64,000 nt of DNA from Dipteris shenzhenensis. Its lineage: Eukaryota > Polypodiophyta > Polypodiopsida > Gleicheniales. The notes below the pieces were generated by a model. The model was given only the letters and a program-made list of their open reading frames with translations, was not told where the DNA came from and searched no databases. A program made the position numbers and the translations under genes. The stretch lies in the NCBI GenBank assembly GCA_047967505.1, contig CM106538.1, one strand, 5' to 3'. Each line of letters begins with the position of its first letter. Position 1 is the stretch's first letter. This document shows positions 1 through 9,812 of the stretch, piece by piece.

Positions 1-388
1 CTGTAAATAAAATGAGGGAGTGAACCATGGGGTTAGCATGGTGGGCGTAAACAGAGCTGTAACAACTTCCTTAGCTGTAAATACAGTTAGGGTGTTAGTC
101 TATTAGATCGTCGGCAGCCAACAGTGAACCATGGGGTTAGTATCGTAAGGCTGTGAGCTCTGTTAACTGTGATTTTGAGATTAAACTGGTTTAGAGTGTA
201 GAATATTTGGCTAGGCTGGAAACCACATTTTAGCAGGCATTCTCAGACAATGGAAACACTGATGGTCACTTTGATATTGAATCGTGATCTCAGGCATGAG
301 TTTTCAGGTTTAATTGATGCTTTTCCTTTTGGAGAGGGTGTTCCATCTTTTTTGAAGTTCGGATGAAAGTGTTATATGTGTGTGTGTG

Positions 389-814
389 AGAAAGAAAGAA
401 AGTCTATTAATGTCCACGGGAGACCAACAGGTCTATGGGACAGCACAAAACCAACTAACACATCAGCTTAGGGAGGTCACATGGCAGCTCCCCATAGACT
501 ACAAAAGCAGCTCTATTTATTTAGAGTAGCTACATCTAATAAAGCGTTTTTCAGCCATACATCAGTTTGACTGAGAGTCTTTTGGTTTGGATTTGAATTC
601 TTTGATAATTGCCATGCCGTCACGGTAGACTGCCCATTTAACCTTGGCTAATTCAGTCGCTTTGTTCTTCAGTTGAGCTCGTGTGAGCTCCTCTGCTATC
701 CATACCTTTGTCCCTTTCAGCTTATGTGATTGGCAGAGAATCTTGGTTCGGAGTTTACGTGTCTTGAGAGTGATGATAGCATATCCTTTGGAATGTTTGA
801 TGTTAGTTGCTACC

Positions 815-845
<31 letters not shown>

Positions 846-1313
846 TCCATTCAATGTTGGGCATGGATGCTTTGACCGGTGCTAAGGTTTCACTAAAAGA
901 GTCGTCATCCTTGTACCAATTTTCAGGAAGTCCTCCTATCCGAATCTTCAATGCGTTTTTCACATTTGGCTTCATGCTTCTTAATCTCTTCTTTAATGTT
1001 AGTTCTACTTGCTTTTGTCTCAACTTCCACACTAACTTCCTTCTTGATTGTTTGTACTTTAGTGTGAATGAAGTCTTCAACCTGTGGAGACTAGTTGAGG
1101 AGTGGGTAGGGAAGCCTTACATGCCTTCACAACTTCATCTATGATTGCTTGCTTGCCAGGCCCTTCGAAAAACTGAAGTTTAGCTGTCACAGCTGCCAAT
1201 TGCATCTTTAAGTCACGAACCTCCTGTTGTAAATAAAACATTTGCTCATGGTGACCAATGATAGGCTGATTTAAACCTCCTTTACAATATGTATGTGCAT
1301 ATGGGGAAGGCAT
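389..1313 (-). mobile_element. ORF1-only LINE relic (half-LINE)
   Basis: Read on the minus strand, an ORF1-like coding region (1313 to 562) is followed by about 160 bases of 3' UTR. It ends in a (CTTT)n tail (+ strand GAAA repeats, 389-402). A stem-loop AGACC-N4-GGTCT sits at 421-434, just before the tail, and matches the 3' ends of two other LINE copies here (38.2 kb and 47.9 kb). No ORF2 (endonuclease or reverse transcriptase) lies between ORF1 and the tail, so this is either an internally deleted LINE or an ORF1-only derivative. The upstream limit of the element is not clear; 1313 is only the end of the open frame. Confidence 0.6.
562..1313 (-). pseudogene. LINE ORF1-like RNA-binding protein, broken
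   Basis: Two minus-strand frames (1313-1077 and 1080-562) read as one protein if the join near 1080 is a frameshift or lost stop. The first holds a short heptad-like segment (FYLQQEVRDLKMQLAAV). The second has an RRM-like start (ALKIRIGGLPENW) and a strand near GYAIITLKTRKLRTK. Its C-terminal helix includes LTRAQLKNKATELAKV followed by KWAVYRDG. That C-terminal pattern recurs in the LINE ORF1 at 31.3-31.5 kb ([15 protein letters not shown], then KWAVVREG), which supports the assignment. A GAT microsatellite (817-843) encodes a run of Asp residues inside the RRM. The family call is by resemblance only. Confidence 0.55.
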
Positions 1314-1609
1314 CTTAGCTGCAACTGTGGAGCACTGTATTAGGTGGAGTCACTGCTGTATAGAGGGGGGGTGGGGATTTGGATTTTGAGGAGAGGCTAG
1401 GCCACTCCATACTGGCCATATCTGTAGGATCCCAAGCTAACTAACCCACGAGTTGGGCTAGGGATTTCAGCCCAGTTCAGGGCTAGTTCGCTGCTACTGG
1501 CGCTGCTCTGTCGAATTGTTAGGTGGATTGCCAAAGGCTAGGTAGAGTGTTGAGAGGCTAGGCGGGAGCTAAGAGCGCTGACCGGAGCTGCTTGTTGCTG
1601 AAATACGAT

Positions 1610-1835
1610 ATGGGATACGCTGAGGGCTATGCTGAAGCTGACGACGAGGCTACGCTTACGATGAGGGTATGTTGACTAAGAGGCTACAGTGGGATACACT
1701 ACGCTATGGGATGGGCTACGTTGATGGTGACAATGACGGTTGACGGCTACGTTGACGTTGACGACGAGAGCTACGCTGACGTGACAAACACTGACGATGA
1801 GGCCTATGCTGACGTGACTACGCTGACATTGACGA
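1610..1835. repeat. Degenerate TACGCTGACG/GACGATGAG repeat
   Basis: The stretch is built of diverged copies of short units such as TACGCTGACG and GACGATGAG, in a loose tandem arrangement. A plus-strand open frame passes through it (1706-2122, Asp/Tyr/Thr-rich) but looks like a by-product of the repeat. Bases 1314-1609 and 1836-2118 have no recognised content. Confidence 0.4.
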
Positions 1836-2118
1836 TGATGGTGAAAACCTTTCGTATGAAAAGAGGAGTTCTATTGTGCAAGCTTTCAGCACCTTTTGGA
1901 ATGGTGATCAGGAAAGGTGATCTGGAATCTGGAAAGCATGAAAAAAACATGGCATTGAAGGACCATGCAAAACTGAAAAAGCTGAAAATGCCAAGTGTCC
2001 ATCCATTCCCTGCGAAAAAACCTCCTCTTTGTCGAAAACGACTTGGAAGATCCCTGCATCCTAGACCATATAGGCATCAAGGTGTGTACAATGTCTATCC
2101 ATATGCTGAATCGTCGAA

Positions 2119-2673
2119 CTAGAAGCGATCAAGGAGCTGTCCAATATACTTGGACTGACTTATCATTATATCCCCCTCAACATATGCAAACTGTATGCCC
2201 AAATAATAGTGCAACCGGCCCATATCTGTCATGGTAAAAGACTGCTGTAAATCAGCCTTGAAATCTGCAATTTGTTCCATATCTGGCCCAGTGATATGCA
2301 TGTCATCCACATATAAAATCAGAATTAGAAATTCTGATGCACTCTTTCGGACATAAAGAGTGGCCTCTGTTGGGCTATCCTGAAAGCCACGGGCTGTCAA
2401 AAATGCATGTATCTTCACATACCATGCCTGGGGTGCCTGCTTCAAGCCATAGAGGGCTTTTCTAAGCTGGCAAACCATATTTTCAGAACCTAATTGTTCA
2501 AAACCAGGTGGCTGAGTGACATAGACCTCTTCCTGAAGATCACCATGAAGAAAGGCAGTCTTGATGTCCAGCTGATGAACCTCCCAATGTCGATGAGATG
2601 CCATAGCAATAACACACCTGATAGTAGTAATGCGTGAGGTGGGAGCAAAGGTCTCCTCAAAGTCAATGCCGTG
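2119..2673 (-). pseudogene. Copia-A reverse transcriptase, C-terminal part
   Basis: The longest open part (2604-2119) encodes Copia RT signatures in order: [35 protein letters not shown], then the catalytic [12 protein letters not shown] and the downstream LHYYLGIQF. The preceding segment (about 2673-2605) carries HGIDFEETFAP in the same reading frame after a TAG that follows GYAQ. The copy ends right after SKYIGQLL, where intact elements continue into RNase H. Catalytic YVDD is retained. Confidence 0.85.
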
Positions 2674-3732
2674 CTACTGTGCATATCCCTTTGCAACCAA
2701 GCGGGCTTTGAGGCGGTCAACACTGCCATCAGCTTTCCTTTTCACCTTGTAGACCCACTTTGTGCCAATGGCTCGCTTGCCTGTTGGCAAGTAACACAAC
2801 TCCCAAGTGTTGTTGGCATGAATGGATTCAAGCTCAGCCTTCATGGCATCCATCCATTCCGTGCTGACAAAGGCATCCTCCTGACATAAAGTTTCCTCAT
2901 TGCAAGCAGTAGCAACCAAAGCTACATCCAAATAGTTGCCGTGCATCTGTTTATGCGCACCACTAGTGCAGGCTGGCAAAGGCTCAGCTTGTTTGCTGTC
3001 CCTGAGTGTGTCCAAAAGCCATCTCGGGACTGATTTTTGCTGTTGTATGACAGCACTCTCCTGTGCAACTGCCTGCTCAATAGCATGATCATCAACTAAA
3101 GGCATATCAAGCTGAGCAGGAACTATTGGAGGATGATGTGCACTGGTAGAAGTGTATGGCAAAACACACTGCACTGGCTGCTTTGGATCTATGGGCGACT
3201 GAAAGAGAGGCAACAATGTATCAAAGACATCTAAGGAATCAACAGTAGGCTGTTTTTTGCATTCCAGCAAAGGTAAAGGCACATTTTCAGCGAATACAAC
3301 ATCCCTATTGACAATGACCTTGCCTGTGCTGGGCTGATACAACCTGTATCCCTTGCTCTGTGCGCTATAACCAATGAATATGCACTTTACAGCTTTGTCT
3401 TCAAGCTTGTGCCTCAGCTGAGATGGCACATGAGCCAATGACCTGAAAACCTGCATATGAGAAATTTCAGGTTTGAAATCGTGCCATGCCTCATAAGGTG
3501 TGATAGTCTTCAATGCCTTTGTGGGTGCTCGATTGAGCACATAGGTGGAGCACATGATAGCATCCAACCAAAACTTATTTGGCAAATACTTTCCTTTGAG
3601 CATGCACCTACCCATTTCCATCTTTGACCGATTTTCCCTCTTAGCCAGCCCGTTCTGCTGCGGAGTATAAGGCACCGTACATTGATGAATAATACCCCAA
3701 GCTGCCAAAAAATTAAAGAATTCATGGGACAT
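2674..3732 (-). pseudogene. Copia-A integrase C-terminal part and RT N-terminus
   Basis: This 352-codon open frame starts inside the integrase core (EFFNFLAAWGIIHQ). It continues through the third catalytic region, where the usual QNGVAERKNR reads QNGLAKRENR, so the acidic residue is displaced. The Copia-specific hinge follows (CIFIGYSAQSKGYRLY, VVFAENVPLPL) and then the RT N-terminus ([35 protein letters not shown]). The frame ends at a TAG. It overlaps the upstream frame by about 11 bases, marking a frameshift near 3725. Confidence 0.8.
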
Positions 3733-4627
3733 GTACTATTCCCCCCTTGTCAGTGCGTAGAGTAAGGAGCTTGTTCCCTGATTCATTTTCAGCCATGGCA
3801 AGCCAATGTCTGAAGCATGGGAACACATCAGATTTGGCCTTCATGCCATATATCCAAGCAAATCTGGTGTAGTCATCCACAAAGGTAGAAAAGTAAAGGT
3901 AGCCCCCAAGAGATACTATCCGCATCGGCCCGCACACATCACTATGCACAAGGTGAAGCTTCCTGGATGCACCAACTGTCCTATCCTTTGGAAATGAGAA
4001 ATAGTGCATTTTCCCCAACAAGCATCCCTCACAAACATGTTTAACTGATGCATGCATGGGTGGGAGAGCAACCACCATGTTTTGTGAATGCATTTTAACC
4101 AAGCTTTTGTAGTTGAGGTGACCCAACCTCGCATGCCATAAGTGGGAATCTGAAATTACAGATTTAGCCACCAAATTTGCCTCTATAGCAGGCTGTTTTT
4201 CATAAACATCAAGATGATATAGCCCAGAAGAAAGTGACCCAGTAAGTACTATGATGTCATCGTACCGGTTGTCATACACGGCACATCGATAACCATCAAA
4301 GAGAACCCGAAAGCCATTCAAGGATATGGCTGCAATGGAGATGAGGTTCTTTTTGATACCTGGGACAAACAAAACGCCCATGAGCGTGATCGTATTGCAT
4401 GAAACTGAAGTGACCTTGATTTGGCCAATCCCTTTCACGGGATATAATGCATTGTTGGCACATGTCACTGTACCACCATGTGGAGCATCCCCCAATGTGT
4501 GAAAGAGTGATATGCAAGAAGTGATGTGCTTAGAAGCACCACCACTGTTGAAGCACCAATCTGACTTAGAATCTAAGACAAACAAGGCTATAGCATGCTT
4601 CTCTAAATGGTACTGGCATGTCATCAT
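3722..4627 (-). pseudogene. Copia-A protease and integrase N-terminal part
   Basis: The protease region reads DWCFNSGGASKHITS, where an active enzyme has D-S-G-A, so the catalytic Asp is Asn and the site is dead. The integrase zinc-finger pattern follows (HARLGHLNYKSL, then CEGCLLGK), as does the core start LVHSDVCGPM with its first Asp. The second Asp motif is altered (RTDKGG instead of RTDNGG). The change of frame to the next open segment occurs close to that site. Confidence 0.8.
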
Positions 4628-5321
4628 GAAAGCCCACTCATGGTGAGCAATGTTTGCAACCTCATGACCATGATCTGGGGCAGCAGCAGTAGTAGTGACA
4701 GCAAGTCTCTTTTGCTGCTTTTTCTTTTCAGAAGCGATGCGCTTTCAACATTGAGGAATATCATGTCTTGGCTTTTGGCAGTAATTACAATGTTTGCTGT
4801 TTTTCTTCTTTGCATCAGACCGGGCAGAATTAGATGAGTGTCCAGCAGTAGATGAGCCTCTAGAAGGCGTGGGTTTGCTGTAATTTTGCCTGTTCTTTCC
4901 CTTATTTTTGTGATTAGCAACAAAAGCCTGATTGCAATTTGAGAAGCAGCAGTAGAAGGGAAACAAGCTGGTCGAAACTATAAGTGTTGGGATTGCCCAT
5001 GGCAACCAACCTCAATGTAGTAGCAAACCCTTGGTAGGACTCGGGAAGTTCATTGAGTGTCGTGAACACTACCTGAGCATCTGAAATAATTTCATCCACA
5101 TTGATGAGCTGCTCTTGAGAATCCTTGATTTTTGTGATATGCATCCATGCTGTCCCCCTCTTCCATTTTGACATTCTCCAATTGCTTGCGTAAGAAAGCA
5201 ACACCTGCCTCATTGCGAACCTGGTAAAGGTGAGCCAAGATGTCCCACGCAGACTTTGATGTTTTGCAAGACCAAATGTGAGGAATGATATGTCTCTTGA
5301 CTGAAAAAGCAATGATAGAAT
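4624..5321 (-). pseudogene. Copia-A gag, C-terminal part with zinc knuckle
   Basis: Reading from 5321: IIAFSVKRHIIPHIW, SAWDILAHLYQVRNEAGVAFL, then MEEGDSMDAY, a UBN2-type Copia gag. Frameshifts near 5150 and 5000 are followed by PNTYSFDQLVSLLL and a basic tail with a CCHC zinc knuckle (HCNYCQKPRHDIPQC) near 4800-4745. Several frames are needed, so it is a pseudogene. The N-terminal half of the same gag lies on the other side of the nested element at 9507-9812. Confidence 0.75.
5317..5321. repeat. Target-site duplication AGAAT, left copy
   Basis: AGAAT immediately precedes the left LTR and occurs again at 9507-9511 immediately after the right LTR. A 5-bp duplication is the length expected from Copia integrases. 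Confidence 0.9.
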
Positions 5322-6364
5322 TGTTAGAAAATTACCCAACAGAGGGTACACGCAGCGGAAGACTTATAGTAATGCCGAGGAGCTCACACAGTGTGCAGTG
5401 TGGGTGTGGAATCACAAACTTCTTTCTTTATGTGCATACAATAGGTGTGCAGACTCATCAATAGACAATGAACCAACCAGATAGAGAAACCACCAAAATA
5501 TATATTTCCGTCCACAACTATGGACACAATACAAAAGAGACAGATCCAGAGTCCCACCAATGGTGTGGTCCTCTGATCTTACCACAAGGTCCTTCTCCTA
5601 TCTGCTGGCTATCTCTAGACTCGAGTCTGCGTGCTCCACCTCTGTAGACTTTCCGTCCAGATCCCTTCCACCTTGCTGTCTTTGCACCAGCCTAGGTGGG
5701 CAGCACTCTGAGCTAGGTCTGCAGCTCTACAGCTCTCTTGTCACCTTCTGGATAGAGACCCACAAGTGGCTGATCTGCTGCTCCTGCTGCTCCCTGAACT
5801 GCTGCACCAAGTGATGTGAAATGAGGCCTAGGGCCTCTCCTTTCATAGGCCCCAAGGGGGCTGGCAAAAAACCGACCAGCCTGTTACAGACTGGCCGACC
5901 AGACTGGCCGACCAGTCTGTGGCTGGTCCAGCCGTAAAAGGGCACACACCCCAGGGCTTTTGCCCCAAACTTTCAGGGTCCTTTGGCCCTCCATTCAAGG
6001 CAGGTATCCAGCCTATAAAAGGCCTGCCTCCTGCCTACTGACAGCCACATTTCCTGCTGCATATCTGGGCCTGCACATCCTGCCATATTTGTGCCTCTGC
6101 CAGGCCCTCTTCCCAGCCACGTGTCCTGCGCCGTACACTTCTGATGTCATCGCGCCCTGCCAGGTCAGATCTAGGGCTTGCTGTCCCCGCCTTCTGCTCC
6201 TTCCACAGGTTCCGCCCTTTGCAGCCTTCTTCTCTTGTGAGGTGCTGCCCATGTGGCAGCCCCCTCTCTCTTTTTTCTCTCTTGGGCACATCCTGCCCTA
6301 GGTCTCCCTCCCCCACGCACTCCTCATTTGGGGGCTTACAGATGGGGAGGTGACCTTTCCAACA
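5322..6364 (-). repeat. gagLTR-1 3' LTR
   Basis: Begins TGTTAGAAAATT and ends CCAACA. It matches 8467-9506 along its whole length, with scattered substitutions and small indels (for example an extra CTGCTGCTC near 5780). Confidence 0.92.
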
Positions 6365-6375
6365 CCCCCTCTCAC
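6365..6375 (-). other. gagLTR-1 polypurine tract
   Basis: On the minus strand GTGAGAGGGGG lies directly against the start of the 3' LTR (TGTTGGAAAGG). This is the expected place and composition of the primer for plus-strand DNA synthesis. Confidence 0.85.
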
Positions 6376-7045
6376 CGACACATCTCAGCCCAATGCCAAC
6401 ACGTCGATGACGATGCTCCAGTAACTCCCTGGTCGTAGTCCTCTGGAACTCTTCGATGTCGAAATCTTTTCTTGGCTTTTCATCTAGTGGCTCCTGCTCC
6501 ACCAGGTCCGGTTCCGCTTCCACACACCATCTTGGTACACAGGTCCATCTTTGGTAGCACCTCCTGGTACCACCTCCTTCAGTCACGTTCCCGCCTCTGA
6601 ACTCGAGCAATCCAGTTGTCACGATCTTCCAGTGGTCCCCCTCATAATGAGTGAACAACCTGGAGTCTTCCAGGTACCATGCTCTGAGGGTCTGTTCCAA
6701 CCCGTCCTTCCTTTGGCAAGGTCTGCAACCAATGAATATTTCCAGATAACCTGGACCATGAACTCTCGCTGAGTTCTCAAGCAGGTACTCTTCTGGCTTC
6801 AGTACTCTTTGTCCATCACCTTCTAGCAATTTGCGTCCAAGATTTGAAGAAGCACCAATACTTCCCCTTCTGCCTTCGAAGAAGGCCAATTCCTTCCAAT
6901 CTCTTATCACCTGAGACAAATGAAGAGCAGAGTCTCTCCATAGCATGCTATAAAGGCTCAAATGCAGAATATCAAATACATACCAGACTGTTGTACTGCC
7001 TGAATGTTCGCTCTGAAAGCAAACTTTCATTGAGGCACCCACCAA
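6376..7045 (-). CDS. Unrecognised open frame downstream of gag in gagLTR-1
   Basis: About 223 codons stay open on the minus strand from 7045 to the PPT, then run on into the 3' LTR as far as 6035. The peptide is rich in charged residues and includes AWYLEDSRLFTHYEGDHW and VEAEPDLVEQEPLDEKPRKD. I do not recognise it. It occupies the place where Copia elements carry protease and integrase, but shows no DSGA, HHCC or DDE motif. It could be a captured host fragment, a highly diverged pol remnant, or chance. The extension into the LTR suggests the full 336-codon frame is not a real protein. Confidence 0.3.
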
Positions 7046-7234
7046 GCGCTTGTGTAATCCTGTACTGTCCCCTTCTGAACTCCAGCATCCATCTGACCAT
7101 GAGACCCCAGGCCTTCCATGGAATCCACCCTCGTGTCAGTGTCAACAGCCACACACCTGGAAGGTACCAAGCGCTCCATGCTGTCCTTCACCTTCACAAA
7201 AGCATCTGACTCCTCGTCGACCCACATCTCTATG

Positions 7235-8116
7235 TCAGACTATGATTTCTGGATCAACATATCTGACCTCGGTAACACTCGGTGATGTCACGAGGAACAA
7301 CTCTTCGATTACCACATTTGCTTTGGCCTTTCCCTCTGAATCTGAGTCAGACTCCTTTTTGTTTTTCAGATCCGCCTTTTTCTTTCTGCAGTCCTTTGCA
7401 AAATGTCCGGGCGTATCACAATAGAAACACTTCTTCTTGTGCTTTCTCTTCGAAGTCCCCTCGTTGTCAGAGTCGTCTTTATTGGACTTGCCACCGTTAG
7501 GCTTGCCCTTTTCTTTGCCAGCGGAATCCTTCACCAGCATCGCCTTGTCGTCTTTGTCCTCGCTGTAGAGCTTCTCCCGAGCTTCCTCCTGTAGCAGTAA
7601 TGGACACAACTCCTCAAACGTCAGAGGTTTGGTCCTCTGTCCTGCTGTCACAGTTGTAACAAAGCTCTTGAAACTCCGAGGCAGTCTCCTCAGTACCATC
7701 AAGGCCAAATGGCATGAGTCTGTCTTCTGACCAATTGCTGCTAGCTGATCCCTCACCACCTTGACCTTCATCAAATGGCCATGTACCGTATCTCCTTCTT
7801 CCATATCAAGATTGTAGAGTTGATGCTGAAGAAGCACGATCTGGGAGGTATTGTCTGTCTCGTACAGATCTTTCAGGGTGGCCCACGCCTCTACTGACGT
7901 CTCGGCCAGTTGGATATGCGGAAGAACGGAGTCCGCTGTAGTCCCTATGATTATTGCCAGGGCATGGGCATCTCTTTCTTCCCAAGCTTCAAGCTCCTCT
8001 CTGCCTACTGCCATGAGTACCTCCCCTTTACTGTCCACCATGTCCTCCGGCTTCAACTCCTCTCCCGTGGTCAGCTTCCACAACTTATGAGCCACTAAAT
8101 GACTCCGGATCTTCAC
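7235..8116 (-). CDS. Copia-type Gag of gagLTR-1
   Basis: The 293-codon open frame carries a gag (UBN2-like) core: KIRSHLVAHKLW, SVEAWATLKDLYETDN, NLDMEEGDTVHGHLMKV, LRRLPRSFKSFVTTV. A Lys/Asp-rich linker follows, then a CCHC zinc knuckle CFYCDTPGHFAKDC. It packages the element's RNA into virus-like particles in the cytoplasm. The frame starts with GTG at 8116. Homology continues upstream in the same frame (NFPIWKV), with a stop a little further on and no ATG between, so the true start is lost or lies across a frameshift. Only gag is encoded. The C-terminus (VVIEELFLVTSPSVTEV) would run into protease in a full Copia element. Confidence 0.85.
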   Translation of the reverse strand: MKIRSHLVAHKLWKLTTGEELKPEDMVDSKGEVLMAVGREELEAWEERDAHALAIIIGTTADSVLPHIQLAETSVEAWATLKDLYETDNTSQIVLLQHQLYNLDMEEGDTVHGHLMKVKVVRDQLAAIGQKTDSCHLALMVLRRLPRSFKSFVTTVTAGQRTKPLTFEELCPLLLQEEAREKLYSEDKDDKAMLVKDSAGKEKGKPNGGKSNKDDSDNEGTSKRKHKKKCFYCDTPGHFAKDCRKKKADLKNKKESDSDSEGKAKANVVIEELFLVTSPSVTEVRYVDPEIIV

Positions 8117-8452
8117 TTTCCAGATCGGAAAATTAGTCCTGTCCGGGTTCCCAGACTCCCAAAATTAGGGATAGTGAAAGAGAGAAAACTGGGGGAGGAG
8201 GAAGGGAAAGTAGGGGCTGAAGAGGCTGTAGAGGTCGACATCTCTGCTGTTTATACCACACAGCAAAGTCAACCAAACTCAATTTCAGTAAACCAGAGCT
8301 CTGAACGCACCTGACTGAACGTGAGTCACCCTCCTTATCGCAAGGGCACAATCCTCCAGTCGTGGAAGTCGATTCCCTAGAGCTTCTGAATCAGGGTCGT
8401 CCTTCAGCAAGGTCCCTGCCTTCAGGCTCCCACACCTGTGAGCCTCCTACTT

Positions 8453-8466
8453 GGGCTCTGATACCA
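8453..8466 (-). other. gagLTR-1 primer-binding site (tRNA-iMet)
   Basis: The minus strand reads TGGTATCAGAGCCC directly after the 5' LTR end. TGGTATCAGAGC is the classic plant Copia PBS complementary to the 3' end of initiator methionine tRNA. Confidence 0.95.
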
Positions 8467-9506
8467 TGTTAGAAAATACCCAACAGAGGGTACACGCAGT
8501 GGAAGATTTATAGTAATGCCCAGGAGCTCACACAGTGTGCGGTGTGGGTGCGGAATCACAAACTTCTTTCTTTATGTGCATACAATAGGTGTGCAAACTC
8601 ATCAATAGACAATGAACCAACCAGATAGAGAAACCACCAAAATATATATTTTCGTCCACAACTATGGGCACAATACAAAAGAGACAGATCCAGAGTCCCA
8701 CCAATAGTGTGGTCCTCTGATCTTACGACAAGGTCCTTCTCCTCTCTGCTGGCTATCTCTAGACTCGAGTCCGCGTGCTCCACCTCGAGCTTCTGTAGAC
8801 TTTCCGTCCAGATCCCTTCCACCTTGCTGTCTTTGCACCAGCCTAGGTGGGCAGCACTCTGAGCTAGGTCTGCAGCTCTACAGCTCTCTTGTCACCTTCT
8901 GGATAGAGACCCACAAGTGGCTGATCTGCTGCTCCCTGAACTGCCGCACCAAGTGATGTGAAATGAGGCCCAGGGCCTCTCCTTTTATAGGCCCCAAGGG
9001 GGCTGGCAAAAAACCGACCAGCCTGTTACAGACTGGCTGACCAGACTGGCTGACCAGTCTGTGGCTGGTCCAGCCCTAAAAGGGCACACACCCCAGGGCT
9101 TTTGCCCTAAATTTTCAGGGTCCTTTGGCCCTCCATTCAAGGCAGGTATCCAGCCTATAAAAGGCCTGCCTCCTGCCCACTGACAGCCACATTTCCTGCT
9201 GCATATCTGGGCCTGCACATCCTGCCATATCTGTGCCTCTGCCAGGCCCTCTTCCCAGCCACGTGTCCTGCGCCGTACACTGCTGATGTCATCGCGCCCT
9301 GCCAGGTCAGATCTAGGGCTTGCTGTCCCCGCCTTCTGCTCCTTCCACAGGTTCCGCCCTTTGCAGCCTTCTTCTCTTGTGAGGTGCTGCCCATGTGGCA
9401 GCCCCCTCTCTCTTTCTTCTCTCTTGGGCACATCCTGCCCTAGGTCTCCCTCCCCCACGCACTCCTCATTTGGGGGCTTACAGATGGGGAGGTGACCTTT
9501 CCAACA
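8467..9506 (-). repeat. gagLTR-1 5' LTR
   Basis: TGTTAGAAAATACC to CCAACA, paired with 5322-6364. Promoter and polyadenylation signals of the element should lie here; I did not assign them. Confidence 0.92.
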
Positions 9507-9812
9507 AGAATGTGCTTGGGCATCTCTACCATTCCATCTGGCCTGTTCCGGTGTAGGTGGTGTGGCTGGAGTAGTAGTAGATCCAGAGGTGGCTGTAACA
9601 GCTGCACCAGCGGTGGTAGTAGATCGAGAAGTGGCTGTAGTAGTTGCACCAGCTATAGCAATAGCAGAAGTGGATGCCACAGAGGAAGGTCGAAGATCCG
9701 ATCTTGAGACAATACCCCAAAATTTTTTGGCAACCAGCAAATGTTTCACCATGTATGACCACATGGGATAACTGGGTCCATCGCGCTTGTCCTCAGCTGA
9801 GAACATACCCAT
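9507..9812 (-). pseudogene. Copia-A gag, N-terminal part
   Basis: Reading from 9812: an N-terminal gag segment (YPMWSYMVKHLLVAKKFW), then a low-complexity Ala/Thr/Ser stretch from diverged GTAGTAGTT-type repeats (about 9555-9700), then PEQARWNGRDAQAHS at the insertion point. It joins in frame with IIAFSVKR at 5321 once the nested element is removed. A paralogous gag at 39.9 kb reads [14 protein letters not shown] at the same place, confirming the join. Confidence 0.8.

Larger units (their letters stand above)
5322..9506 (-). mobile_element. gagLTR-1: complete gag-only LTR retrotransposon nested in Copia-A
   Basis: This 4185-bp element has direct LTRs of about 1.04 kb (5322-6364 and 8467-9506), both starting TGTTAG and ending CCAACA. 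It has a PBS matching plant initiator tRNA-Met next to the right LTR, a polypurine tract next to the left LTR, and perfect 5-bp AGAAT flanks. Transcription is therefore on the minus strand. The 2.1-kb interior encodes a Copia-type Gag (8116-7235) but no recognisable protease, integrase, RT or RNase H. The two LTRs look highly similar with few small indels, so the insertion is relatively young compared with Copia-A. It must rely on enzymes supplied by another Copia element. Confidence 0.92.

Noticed and set aside
683-1144. 153-codon plus-strand frame with a Ser run
   Set aside because: Antisense of the LINE ORF1; the Ser run is the complement of the Asp-coding GAT microsatellite.
1706-2122. 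138-codon plus-strand frame
   Set aside because: The first half is the degenerate repeat, the second half has no motif, and there is no supporting context.
6035-6364. Continuation of the unknown gagLTR-1 frame into the LTR
   Set aside because: The same LTR stretch at 8985-9506 gives an equivalent frame fused to Copia-A gag, so the open frame is a property of the LTR, not a protein.
8985-9506. C-terminal part of the 275-codon minus frame ending at 8985
   Set aside because: Chance fusion of Copia-A gag (9812-9507) with the inserted LTR.
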